Source: Blastomonas natatoria
GTDB lineage: Bacteria > Pseudomonadota > Alphaproteobacteria > Sphingomonadales > Sphingomonadaceae
Length of the DNA stretch: 64,000 nucleotides
Reading direction: 5' to 3'
Assembly (NCBI RefSeq): GCF_003201955.1
Contig: NZ_QJJM01000008.1
Coordinates: 1-64,000 of the forward strand
Part shown: in pieces, positions 6,517-15,057 of the stretch
Layout of the letters: each line of letters starts with the position of its first letter
Position numbering within the stretch: the stretch's first letter is position 1
Notes under the pieces: generated by a model
Database searches by the model: none
What the model was told of the DNA's origin: nothing
What the model saw: only the letters and a program-made list of their open reading frames with translations
Position numbers and translations under genes: made by a program

Positions 6517-9072
6517 GTGAGCGAAATCTACCGCGTTGCAATCATCGGATCGGGCCCGGCCGGCAAGAGCGCGGCAGCACGCGCTGCGAGCCTGGGCATG
6601 AGCCATGTCCTGCTCGAAAAGACCGATCACCTCTCCGACACCATCTACAAATATCAGAAGGGCAAGCATGTGATGGCCACGCCATCGCAACTGGTGCTTC
6701 GCTCTGACCACGAGTTCGACGCGGGCAAGCGCGAGGCGATTCTGGAAAAATGGAACGCCCGGACCAGGGAGTTGAACGTCAATGTGAAGTTCAACGCCGA
6801 GGTGAAGGCGATCAGGGGCACCGGCCCCGCGATCGAGGGCAGCGTTCATGTGATCGAACAGCGCGCGCGCGACGGATCGATCACCAAGAAGGAAATCCAG
6901 CGCTACGCCCCGCCCTATGAGCTTGAGCTGACCAATGGCGAGAAGATCATCGCCGAAAACGTCGTGCTCGCCATCGGGACCCAGGGCAACCCCAACCGCA
7001 TGCGCTGCCCGGGGGGAGACCTGCCGCACGTCCAGTATCAGCTGGACGACCCGACCGAATATGTCGACGAGCATATCGTCGTCATCGGCGCTGGCGATGC
7101 GGGCATCGAGAATGCGCGGGGCCTCGCCGAAGATGCGGCGCAGGGCAATGTCGTCACGATCGTGAGCCGCGGGCCCGAGGCGCCGAGCCCGAAGGAATCC
7201 TTCCCGACCGCCAAAGAGGCGAACGCGCTGGCGCTGCTGGCGGACCGCAACGCCGGCAAGCTGCAGATTCGCTTCGAGACCGATACCGCCAGCGTCGAGC
7301 CGGGCTGGATCACGTTCAACACCCGCGATGGCGAGGAAAGGGTGCGCTGCGACCGCATCATCGCCCGTATCGGCTCGGCCCCGCCACGTGCCTTTATCGA
7401 GGAATGCGGCATCGCGTTCACCAGCGCCGATCGTCTGGCCTTTCCCCAGCTTTCGCCCGTGTTCGAATCCACCGCGCCGGGTATTTTCGTCATCGGCGCG
7501 CTGGCAGGCTATCCGCTGATCAAGCACTGCATGAACCAGGGCTATGACGTCATCGAGTTCATCAACGGCAATACCGAACTGAAGCCTGCGGACGAACCGA
7601 TCCTGGAGGGCAAGTTCAAGGACCTGCCAGGCCGCAAGTCGGTGGCCGAATGGCTCGACCTGCTGCGCGAGAACGTGACGATTCTCAACGGCATGAACCC
7701 GCTTCAGATGCGCGAGTTCATGCTCGATTCGGACGCGAAATTCTACCGCAGGGGCGATGTGATCTTCGAACGCGCGGCGCCCGGATCGTCGCTGTTCGCG
7801 ATTGCGCAAGGTTCGGTCGCGGTACAGATCGACCCCAATGATCCATCGAAGACCGTGCCGATCGGGCAGGGATCGATCTTCGGCGAGGTCGGCCTGATTT
7901 CCGGGCGCCGCCGGGGTGCCACCGTCGTAGCGGCGGAGGATACCATCTGCGTCGAGATCTCGCGCAATGCCGCGCTCAAGCTGCAGAGCCAGGTGCCGAC
8001 CGCGAAAAAGGCGATCGAGCGCATTTCCACCGAACGCCTGCTGCTTCAGATGTTCGGATCGGGGCTGAAGCCCGACGATATCCGCGAGGTCGTCGACACC
8101 AGCCGCATCCGCCAGATCAAGCCGGGCGAAGCGATCCTCAAGGAAGGCGACGAGGGCACGGAAATCTATGTGATCCGCGTCGGATCGATGATCGTCGAGA
8201 AGGAAATCGGCGGCAAGCCGGTGTTCCTTTCGTATCTGCCGGCCGGGTCCTATGTCGGTGAAATGGCGCTGATCGCGGGAGGCCGGCGGACGGCAACCGT
8301 GAAGGCGGCGATCAAGTCAGAAGTCATCCAGATCGACGGCGACGCATTCAAGAAGGTGCTCGACGCCAATCCCGAACTGCTCAAGCGCGCCAAGCGCGAC
8401 ATGGCCAGCCGCCAGGACATCAACGCCTTTATCGAGGCGAAGAAGGACAGTTTCTCGGGTGTGGTCGACATGTATTCGGGTGTCGCCAACTTCCTCGTCG
8501 AAAACGGCATCGGCGAGGCGACCGACGTGCTGCTGATCGACGAGACGCTGTGCGTGGGCTGCGACAATTGCGAAAAGGCGTGCGCGGACAGCCATGACGG
8601 TCTCTCCCGGCTCGACCGCGAGGCGGGGCGCACCTATGCGCATCTGCACGTGCCGACCAGCTGCCGCCATTGCGAGCATCCGCACTGCATGGCAGATTGC
8701 CCGCCCAATGCGATCAATCGCGGCCCGGATGGCGAGGTCTATATCAACGACACGTGCATCGGCTGCGGTAACTGCCAGCGCAACTGCCCTTATGGCGTGA
8801 TCCGCATGGACAAGGTGCCGCCCAAGAAACCCAGCCTGCTTTCCTGGCTGTTCTTCGGCTTTGGTCCGGGACCTGGCGAACCGAGCAAGAAATGGGCCTA
8901 TGCCAATAGCGATCACAGCGTGGAAAAGCCCAAAAAGGCGATCAAGTGCGACATGTGCGCCGGGATCGAGGGCGGGCCCAGCTGCGTGCGCGCATGCCCG
9001 ACCGGCGCTGCCATCCGCGTCGCGCCTGACGAATTCCTGACCGTTGCGCGGCTCGAGCAGGAGGAGGCCTGA
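6517..9072 (+). CDS. FAD-dependent oxidoreductase fused to two cNMP-binding domains and a four-cluster ferredoxin
   Basis: An 851-residue multidomain protein. Residues 1-330 form a two-dinucleotide-fold flavin oxidoreductase: GSGPAG near residue 11 binds FAD and VIGAGDAGIENA near 187 should bind NAD(P)H. Two CRP-like cyclic-nucleotide-binding domains follow (about 397-500 and 514-621), each with a phosphate-binding-cassette pattern: GEVGLISGRRRGAT and GEMALIAGGRRTATV. The last 180 residues hold sixteen cysteines in four groups (CVGCDNCEKAC, CRHCEHPHCMADC, CIGCGNCQRNC, CDMCAGIEGGPSCVRAC), as in DmsB/NrfC-type proteins with four [4Fe-4S] clusters. No export signal is seen, so it should be cytoplasmic. 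The GTG start at 6517 (VSEIYRVAIIG) follows a GGGGGA box and directly precedes the FAD fold. It is the first gene of a redox operon. Confidence 0.9.
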   Translation: MSEIYRVAIIGSGPAGKSAAARAASLGMSHVLLEKTDHLSDTIYKYQKGKHVMATPSQLVLRSDHEFDAGKREAILEKWNARTRELNVNVKFNAEVKAIRGTGPAIEGSVHVIEQRARDGSITKKEIQRYAPPYELELTNGEKIIAENVVLAIGTQGNPNRMRCPGGDLPHVQYQLDDPTEYVDEHIVVIGAGDAGIENARGLAEDAAQGNVVTIVSRGPEAPSPKESFPTAKEANALALLADRNAGKLQIRFETDTASVEPGWITFNTRDGEERVRCDRIIARIGSAPPRAFIEECGIAFTSADRLAFPQLSPVFESTAPGIFVIGALAGYPLIKHCMNQGYDVIEFINGNTELKPADEPILEGKFKDLPGRKSVAEWLDLLRENVTILNGMNPLQMREFMLDSDAKFYRRGDVIFERAAPGSSLFAIAQGSVAVQIDPNDPSKTVPIGQGSIFGEVGLISGRRRGATVVAAEDTICVEISRNAALKLQSQVPTAKKAIERISTERLLLQMFGSGLKPDDIREVVDTSRIRQIKPGEAILKEGDEGTEIYVIRVGSMIVEKEIGGKPVFLSYLPAGSYVGEMALIAGGRRTATVKAAIKSEVIQIDGDAFKKVLDANPELLKRAKRDMASRQDINAFIEAKKDSFSGVVDMYSGVANFLVENGIGEATDVLLIDETLCVGCDNCEKACADSHDGLSRLDREAGRTYAHLHVPTSCRHCEHPHCMADCPPNAINRGPDGEVYINDTCIGCGNCQRNCPYGVIRMDKVPPKKPSLLSWLFFGFGPGPGEPSKKWAYANSDHSVEKPKKAIKCDMCAGIEGGPSCVRACPTGAAIRVAPDEFLTVARLEQEEA

Positions 9073-9074
9073 CC

Positions 9075-9986
9075 ATGGCAAGCCAGGCTCAGCCCGCAGC
9101 GCCCGCCGTGCGCAAGAAGACCGTAGGCCGCGAGCGGAGCTCGATGCACGACGGTTTTCTGCGCCACAAGAATTTCCGCTGGTTGAAGATCGCGATGGTG
9201 CTGAGCATCACGTGCCTCGCCAGCTATTTTCTGATCGACGTGCAGCCGCGGCACAATGGCGGCTCGTGGTATGGCTATACCCTCGGGACGATCGGTGCGG
9301 GTCTCATCTTCTGGCTGACCTGTCTTGGCCTGCGCAAGCGGGCGATCACGCCCGGCGGCTGGTCGCTCAAGGCATGGACCAGTGCGCATGTCTATCTCGG
9401 GCTCAGCCTCATCGTCATCGGCACGCTGCACACCGGCTTCCAGCTGGGCTGGAACGTCCATACCCTGGCCTGGGCGCTGATGATGATTGTCATCATTTCC
9501 GGCATTGTCGGCATCTATTTCTACGCGACCCTGCCTGACAATCTGTCCAGCAACCGGGCCGATGCCGATGGCGCGGTGACCGAACGGATGATGATCGAGC
9601 AGCTGCGCTCGCTCGACCGTCAGTTGCACGATGCGGCCCAGCCGCTTGAGCCTGGCCAGGCTGCGCTGGTCCAGGCCTCGCTGGAACAGGACCCGTTCGA
9701 CGGCAATTTTCTTCAGCGCATCACCAACAGCTATTCGGGCTGCGAAACGCGCGCCGCGATCGCCGAATTGCGCCGGATGCGTGCCTATCAGCCGAGGATG
9801 GGTGATGATCCGCTCGACAAGGTCGACGGCCTGTTGCAGCGCAAGGAATCGACGCTGGCTCGGCTGCGGCGGCATTTGCAGATCAAGTCGATGCTGCAGG
9901 TCTGGCTCTATGTGCATGTACCCATGACGTTCGCGCTGCTCGCCGCGCTGTCGGCGCATATTTTCAGCGTGTTTTTCTACTGGTGA
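9075..9986 (+). CDS. Four-helix bis-heme b-type membrane cytochrome
   Basis: A 303-residue membrane protein with four hydrophobic segments (about 36-54, 68-86, 102-150 with a turn, and 274-301) and a polar helical insert of about 120 residues between the third and fourth. Two histidine pairs, H105/H119 and H281/H295, each have 13 residues between them, the spacing by which one helix pair holds two stacked hemes in cytochrome b and ferric-reductase families. No FAD/NAD domain is present. It starts 2 bases after the stop of the Fe-S oxidoreductase and is followed by the decaheme gene, so it is well placed to carry electrons across the membrane between them. Confidence 0.82.
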   Translation: MASQAQPAAPAVRKKTVGRERSSMHDGFLRHKNFRWLKIAMVLSITCLASYFLIDVQPRHNGGSWYGYTLGTIGAGLIFWLTCLGLRKRAITPGGWSLKAWTSAHVYLGLSLIVIGTLHTGFQLGWNVHTLAWALMMIVIISGIVGIYFYATLPDNLSSNRADADGAVTERMMIEQLRSLDRQLHDAAQPLEPGQAALVQASLEQDPFDGNFLQRITNSYSGCETRAAIAELRRMRAYQPRMGDDPLDKVDGLLQRKESTLARLRRHLQIKSMLQVWLYVHVPMTFALLAALSAHIFSVFFYW

Positions 9987-10032
9987 TCGAAAGTCCCGGG
10001 GGCGGGGTGTCGGCAAGTTTGGGGGCAGTTGA

Positions 10033-11904
10033 ATGATGTTTATCGTCCGCCAGGTGGCCTTGAAGGCAGATGGCAGCGAGATTGTCCGCCAGACCGAAGT
10101 GGCGGGCGATGAGATTTTCATCGGCCGCAACGCCAGCAATGGCGTGCATCTGCCCGACCTCGCGGTGAATCCGGTTCATGCCCGCATGGTGCGGCGCGAA
10201 CGCGAGCTGATCATCACCGCCGAATCGGCCCAGCCTTTCGATGTCGACGGCCGCAGCGTCGAATCGACCAAGATCGACATGGCGCGCGGCGCGGAACTGC
10301 GTTTTGGCGGACATATCGTTGCGCTCGGGACCGAAGGCGATGCGGTGACGCTGACCGTCCGCCGCGTCGAGGCGGTGTCTGACAGCGCCGAGGACAAGGA
10401 CGAGGCGGCGATCTATTCGCTGAAAGGGCTGCTGCCCGGCAAGCGGATGAGCGCCTGGGGCTTTGCGTTGCTCGTGCTGATCGCGTGCCTTGCCTGGCCG
10501 GTCTATACCTGGTCGAGCTACAAGGATCTGGCCTACAAGGAAAAAATCTCGCGCCCCGCCGGCTTCCATGCCGATACCCTATGGTCGTCGGGCAAGCTCA
10601 GCCTCGCGCACAAGACGCTCAAGAACGACTGCCAGGCCTGTCATGTCGATGCGTTTGTCTCGGTGCGCGACAATGCCTGCATGACCTGCCATCAGAAGGA
10701 TGCCGGCCCGCACGCGCCGATGCCGCGCCAGTTGGAAGCACGCGGCGACCCTACCGGATTTGCCGCTTTTACCCGATTCGTTGCGGCCAGTTTCAACAAA
10801 CCGGCGGGACGCTGTGTCGAATGTCACACCGAGCATGAGGGTGCCGGTGCTATGGAACCGACTCAGCAACGCTTCTGTGCGGAGTGTCATGACGGGATGG
10901 ATACGCGCTTGACCGACACCAAACTCGGAAACGCCGCCGATTTCGGCAAGGCGCACCCACAGTTCCAGGCGGCGGTGCTGGTGCGTCCGCTGGTCGGTGA
11001 CGATGCCAAGGCGCCGCGCAAGCGGATCTCGCTCGACAAGAAGCCCAAAGAGAATAACGGCCTCAAGTTCCCGCACGACCTGCACCTGAACAAGACAGGC
11101 GGTGTCGCGCAGATGGGGCGCAGGCTTGCGGCCAAATACGACTTTGGCGATGCGCTGGAGTGCAAGGACTGTCACGAGCCGGACAAGAACAATGTCGGCT
11201 TTGTCGAGGTCGACATGGAGAAGAGCTGTGCCATGTGCCACAGCCTCGCCTTCGACAAGATCGGCGACACCTATCGCACGCTGCGCCACGGCCAGCCAGA
11301 GCAGGTCAAGGCGGATCTGCGCGCCTTCTATCGCTCCACGCCGCCCGCCCGCCCGATCAACCTGGGCAGCCTGGCGCGGCAGCGCCCCGGTGTCGTCAAT
11401 TCGCGCCGCACTGCAGCGGACTATGCCCGCGCGGTCAATTTCCGCGGCGGCCGAGCCGACCAGGCGATCCGCCAGGTCTTCAGCCGCGGCGGCGCCTGCT
11501 ATGATTGTCATGTCGTGGTGCCGCCCTCATCGTCGGGCGGGCTCGATTTCCGCATCGCGCCGGTCGCCCAGACCAGCCGTTACATGCAAAAGGGCTGGTT
11601 CACGCATGATGCGCACGACAAGGAAGAGTGCACCAGCTGCCATCTCGCTGAAAAATCGAGCGATGCTTCCGATCTGTTACTGCCCGGGATCAAGGATTGC
11701 CGCACCTGTCATGTCGGGGAAAGCGGCGCATCACTGGTCAAGGTGAAGAAACCGGTCGAATCCACTTGTGCAATGTGCCACGATTACCATGCCGATAAGG
11801 GGGCGCCATGGCTGCTTCGCGAGCAAGACAAAAAGAAAAAGCGGCCAGAGATTACGGCCTCCATGGCACATCCGGGAGGGGCAGCGGCGCGATTGCGACG
11901 ATAG
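10033..11904 (+). CDS. FHA-domain, membrane-anchored decaheme cytochrome c
   Basis: A 623-residue protein with three parts. Residues 20-100 form a forkhead-associated domain (EIFIGRNASNGVHL, then VNPVHARM), with the phosphothreonine-contacting Arg at about residue 32 but Asn-Pro where many FHA domains have Ser-Arg before the His. Residues 139-160 are a single membrane helix (MSAWGFALLVLIACLAWPVY). The rest carries ten CXXCH heme motifs, among them CQACH (200-204), CMTCH, CVECH, CAECH, CKDCH, CYDCH, CTSCH, CRTCH and two CAMCH. There is no N-terminal signal peptide, so the FHA part should lie in the cytoplasm and the hemes in the periplasm. It is the third gene of the redox operon. Confidence 0.88.
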   Translation: MMFIVRQVALKADGSEIVRQTEVAGDEIFIGRNASNGVHLPDLAVNPVHARMVRRERELIITAESAQPFDVDGRSVESTKIDMARGAELRFGGHIVALGTEGDAVTLTVRRVEAVSDSAEDKDEAAIYSLKGLLPGKRMSAWGFALLVLIACLAWPVYTWSSYKDLAYKEKISRPAGFHADTLWSSGKLSLAHKTLKNDCQACHVDAFVSVRDNACMTCHQKDAGPHAPMPRQLEARGDPTGFAAFTRFVAASFNKPAGRCVECHTEHEGAGAMEPTQQRFCAECHDGMDTRLTDTKLGNAADFGKAHPQFQAAVLVRPLVGDDAKAPRKRISLDKKPKENNGLKFPHDLHLNKTGGVAQMGRRLAAKYDFGDALECKDCHEPDKNNVGFVEVDMEKSCAMCHSLAFDKIGDTYRTLRHGQPEQVKADLRAFYRSTPPARPINLGSLARQRPGVVNSRRTAADYARAVNFRGGRADQAIRQVFSRGGACYDCHVVVPPSSSGGLDFRIAPVAQTSRYMQKGWFTHDAHDKEECTSCHLAEKSSDASDLLLPGIKDCRTCHVGESGASLVKVKKPVESTCAMCHDYHADKGAPWLLREQDKKKKRPEITASMAHPGGAAARLRR

Positions 11905-11948
11905 CCTCTTCCCTCAAGCCAACGAACAACAAGGGACCGGGTCGCGGG

Positions 11949-12797
11949 ATGCTCATTGCTCAGATCACCGATATTCATCTGGGCTTTGATCCCGACAATC
12001 CGGCGGAGTTCAACCGCAAGCGGCTCGACCAGGTCATCGCCATGCTGCGCGAGCTCGACCCCGTGCCCGACATGCTGCTGGCGACCGGCGACCTGATCGA
12101 CCGGGGCGACGAGGACAGCTATCGTCGGCTCAGGAATGCATTTTCCGTCTGCCCATTCCCCGTTCACATGTGCATGGGCAATCACGACCAGCGTGATACC
12201 TTCCTGTCGCAATTCCCCGATGTGCCGGTGGCCGACGGCTTCGTGCAATATGAGGTGGATGCAGGCCCGATCCGGTTGCTGGTGCTCGATACCCTTGAAG
12301 AGGGGCGGCATGGCGGTGCCTTTTGCGAGGTCCGGGCGAACTGGCTCAACGCACGGCTTGCCGAGCAGACCGCCCGCCCGACGCTGATCGTGCAACATCA
12401 TCCGCCGATCGAAGTGGGCATCGAATGGATGAACACCCATCCCGAAGAGCCCTGGGTGCAGCGCCTGCGCAACTGCCTTGCCAACCGGCCCAATGTCATT
12501 GGCATGGTCTGCGGCCATGTCCATCGCGCTATCGTCAGCCAGTGGAACGGTTTTCCGGTGGCCATCTGTCCGTCCAGCGCGCCGCAGGTGGCGCTCGAAC
12601 TTGCGCCGATCGATCCCGACCGTCCCGATGGCCGCAACATGATCATCGCCGACCCGCCGGCGTTTGCCCTGCATTGGTGGAATGGACGCGAGCTGATCAC
12701 GCATTACGAGACGGCCGACGAGCATGTGATGCTGGCCCGTTTCGACGAGAAAATGCAGCCGCTGGTGCGCAGCCTTCTGGCCGAGCGGCCGGTTTGA
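11949..12797 (+). CDS. CpdA-like cyclic nucleotide phosphodiesterase (metallophosphoesterase)
   Basis: A 282-residue cytoplasmic enzyme of the calcineurin-like metallophosphoesterase superfamily with all five metal-binding blocks: DIHLG near the N-terminus, GDLIDRGD, GNHDQ, HHPP and GHVHR. Order and spacing fit class III cAMP phosphodiesterases (CpdA/IcC), which hydrolyse 3',5'-cAMP; other phosphodiester substrates remain possible. The open frame extends upstream to 11808, but that part overlaps the cytochrome gene and lacks conservation-like features, so the ATG at 11949 (MLIAQITDIHLG) is chosen. It is the last gene of the operon that encodes two cNMP-binding domains. Confidence 0.88.
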   Translation: MLIAQITDIHLGFDPDNPAEFNRKRLDQVIAMLRELDPVPDMLLATGDLIDRGDEDSYRRLRNAFSVCPFPVHMCMGNHDQRDTFLSQFPDVPVADGFVQYEVDAGPIRLLVLDTLEEGRHGGAFCEVRANWLNARLAEQTARPTLIVQHHPPIEVGIEWMNTHPEEPWVQRLRNCLANRPNVIGMVCGHVHRAIVSQWNGFPVAICPSSAPQVALELAPIDPDRPDGRNMIIADPPAFALHWWNGRELITHYETADEHVMLARFDEKMQPLVRSLLAERPV

Positions 12798-12907
12798 AGT
12801 CTACAGCGCCCAGACCCAAGAGGCGCCAGTCCCCAGTGCTGTATCAGCTACCACGGAACCTGCCTGTTGTCGGAACCGCTAGGGCCGGATTTCGGTCGGT
12901 GGTAAGG

Positions 12908-13114
12908 TCAATCAGACTTTCTGGAACGAGGGCCCCGGACTGATGCACGCATTCCGGATCGAGCCGCAGCGGACCCGTCAGCGTGATCCGTCATGGGATT
13001 GGTCGCCAGCTTGACCATTTTCGCTTCCTGTTTCCAGCCTTCCGGCACAGCCAGTTCCTCGACGTAATGAATGAATGCATCACGGTCGGAGTCGCCTCTC
13101 ATGCCAAAAGCCAT
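12908..13114 (-). CDS. Small protein of unknown function
   Basis: A 68-residue open frame beginning MAFGMRGDSDRDAFIHYVEEL. The main support is a near-perfect Shine-Dalgarno sequence, AGGAGGT, four bases before the ATG, much stronger than at most genes in the window. The N-terminal half has a plausible amphipathic helix; the C-terminal third is Arg/Ser-rich and could be read-through of non-conserved sequence. No family is recognised. It lies downstream of, and on the same strand as, the nitrilase-like gene and is convergent with the phosphodiesterase gene. Confidence 0.5.
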   Translation of the reverse strand: MAFGMRGDSDRDAFIHYVEELAVPEGWKQEAKMVKLATNPMTDHADGSAAARSGMRASVRGPRSRKSD

Positions 13115-13182
13115 TTCAACCTCCTAAGTCGAGCGCAGCGCGGGACTGCGTCGAGTGATAAGCAAATAGGAACAACAAAGCG

Positions 13183-15057
13183 TTACGACAATGATCGACC
13201 TTGTCCCACAATCCATGGGCGAGCGAATTCGGCATCGGCGCGCAAGGCCACCACCTCATCCAGCTTCCAGACATAGGCGGTTTTGCCATCACCTCTGCCG
13301 TCGAGAGTATGCTCCTCTTCCATCGATGCCGTCAACCTTACCGCCAGCGCATGAGAGCCCTGAGGCAGTTGGAGCATTCGCTGATTTCCGCCCTTGTCCC
13401 GGAAAAGCGCGACGCTACGGCTTTGGGCGGCGTCCATGACGGCCCCCCGCTCGATCAGGCCAAGCGATGTCAGTGTCAGCACCGACGATCCCGGATCGTC
13501 TGCGAGCACGCCTGCATAATGCCCCGGCCATCGTGATGGCAATTGCGGTCCGTCCATCAGCAAGGCGATGAGGAGGTTCGGTCCGATCGCGCGCACGACT
13601 GACTGGCACGGATCAGCGCGCGCAAGGTCCTCGCAGATCAGTACGGTCAGGCTGGTACCTGCTCGTACCTCGAAAAACTCAATTATGCGGCGGGAAAGCG
13701 GAATACCTTCCCACCAGTTTGAATCGGGCGACATCCGATAGCTGAGACCATAGCGCTGGATCTGCGGCTTGTTGATCTTCCAGCGGTGATGCTTCTCGCG
13801 GCACCCTCTTATCCCCCATTCGGAGCCGCTTTCCTTGTCGACGCTGCTGAACACCGCGTAATTGCCATGGCGCGTTCCGGCCTTGTCGCTAATCGGCTCC
13901 TCACTTGTGCCAGAAATGATGAACTCGAAACCTGTCTTGGAGAAGCTGTTCTTCAGTGCGATCGCCACGGCACCAAAGGTTTCCGCATTGAGCGCATATT
14001 CCGGGAAGATGACCCCGTGCACTTCCCCCAGTTCACTCACTGCAAGGTTCACAAGATTCTGCACAAAGGCTACGATCTGGGTCACGGAGGCTTCCCTGTC
14101 GCCGCAGTGCAGCCAGTCCTGTTTCAGCTTGAAAAACCCCCATCGTTGCTGGCCAATTTCTTGCTCCACATGGAAGGACGAGGGGTTAATTCGATACGGA
14201 AAGGGGATGAGCAGCAAATTCAGCGGCTTTGCCTGGTCATGCGAATGATCCTTCGACACTGCGGGCCAGGGTCTGGCCCCGGGCACGTACCATCGCGCCT
14301 CGACCTGGCTGATGGGGGGAAGCAGCGCCAGGTTATGGGTCAGGTTGCGTATCGTGCACCCCAAGGACGACGTGCGAGTCTTGGGAAGGACAGCGACCAT
14401 GGACTGGTTGATCTGCTCGGTGGTCAGCGTGCTGATGCCGCGATCAAAGGTTGAATTGTTGCGCTTTGCCTCGTCCTGTCGTTCGCTGATATTCTGCAGC
14501 AGAACATACTGGACCTTGGTGGGCAGGCCGTCCCGAATCGTTGGGGCAACACGGAACCCTAGGCCCGAACTGGCAATATCCGATGCAATCAGTAACGAAA
14601 GGGCAGGAAGCCACCAGACCTGGGTTTCGGTCGAATGATACGATGCGACCGAATGATCGCCGTAATCCTGCACCAGCTTTTTCCAGCAATCATGGATGAT
14701 CGCGACATCGTTCTTCTGGATGATGTCGGCAAGCGATTGATCGAAAAGCCTGACCTTGCCCACAACTTCCGGTTCCGGATCGCTCAGCATGGTCCACGCC
14801 CAGCATCGTCCGGCAGCTTCCAGCCTGCCCCGATAGTCCGGGTCGAATATTCCCAGACGATCAGAGCGATCATTGCCGTTCAAAGAGGGCTCGATAATCT
14901 GCCGATAACCGCTCGCCCGGTCGAGCAGCGTCGCAACAACCGCAAAAACGTCAGGCGGCCAATTGGGAATGTCATCCCAGGAACGAGAAGAGCCCTTGGA
15001 TGTCTCCCGAGTTCCGTTTGGCAGAATGCGATGTATCAACTCAGCAACAGAGCTCAT
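13183..15057 (-). CDS. Orphan protein with C-terminal nitrilase-superfamily domain
   Basis: A 624-residue protein. The C-terminal part (about 280-560) has the marks of a carbon-nitrogen hydrolase: a glutamate in GVIFPEYAL (E353), a lysine in EKHHRWKINK (about K427) and a cysteine in LTVLICEDLARAD (C475), in the order and approximate spacing of the Glu-Lys-Cys triad. The N-terminal 280 residues match nothing I recognise. The start at 15057 (MSSVAELIHRIL) is set by a GGGGGAG box about ten bases upstream; longer frames to 15168 lack one. Base composition looks less GC-rich than the flanks, and the gene sits between housekeeping genes, which suggests acquisition. Nitrilase domains occur in some anti-phage systems (for example fused to UG1 reverse transcriptases), but nothing here proves that role. 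Confidence 0.72.
   Translation of the reverse strand: MSSVAELIHRILPNGTRETSKGSSRSWDDIPNWPPDVFAVVATLLDRASGYRQIIEPSLNGNDRSDRLGIFDPDYRGRLEAAGRCWAWTMLSDPEPEVVGKVRLFDQSLADIIQKNDVAIIHDCWKKLVQDYGDHSVASYHSTETQVWWLPALSLLIASDIASSGLGFRVAPTIRDGLPTKVQYVLLQNISERQDEAKRNNSTFDRGISTLTTEQINQSMVAVLPKTRTSSLGCTIRNLTHNLALLPPISQVEARWYVPGARPWPAVSKDHSHDQAKPLNLLLIPFPYRINPSSFHVEQEIGQQRWGFFKLKQDWLHCGDREASVTQIVAFVQNLVNLAVSELGEVHGVIFPEYALNAETFGAVAIALKNSFSKTGFEFIISGTSEEPISDKAGTRHGNYAVFSSVDKESGSEWGIRGCREKHHRWKINKPQIQRYGLSYRMSPDSNWWEGIPLSRRIIEFFEVRAGTSLTVLICEDLARADPCQSVVRAIGPNLLIALLMDGPQLPSRWPGHYAGVLADDPGSSVLTLTSLGLIERGAVMDAAQSRSVALFRDKGGNQRMLQLPQGSHALAVRLTASMEEEHTLDGRGDGKTAYVWKLDEVVALRADAEFARPWIVGQGRSLS

Noticed and set aside
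6343-7809. A 488-codon minus-strand frame
   Set aside because: It lies antisense to the oxidoreductase gene, whose FAD and cNMP motifs are unmistakable.
11808-11948. N-terminal extension of the phosphodiesterase by 47 codons
   Set aside because: It overlaps the end of the cytochrome gene in another frame, and the family fold starts directly at the ATG at 11949.
13129-13155. A weak hairpin resembling the palindromic repeat in murB
   Set aside because: It shares only short CGAGCGCAG-type pieces with that repeat and pairs poorly; too degenerate to call as a copy.
13786-14454. A 222-codon plus-strand frame inside the nitrilase-like gene
   Set aside because: It is antisense to the Glu-Lys-Cys nitrilase segment and lacks a ribosome binding site or any known motif.
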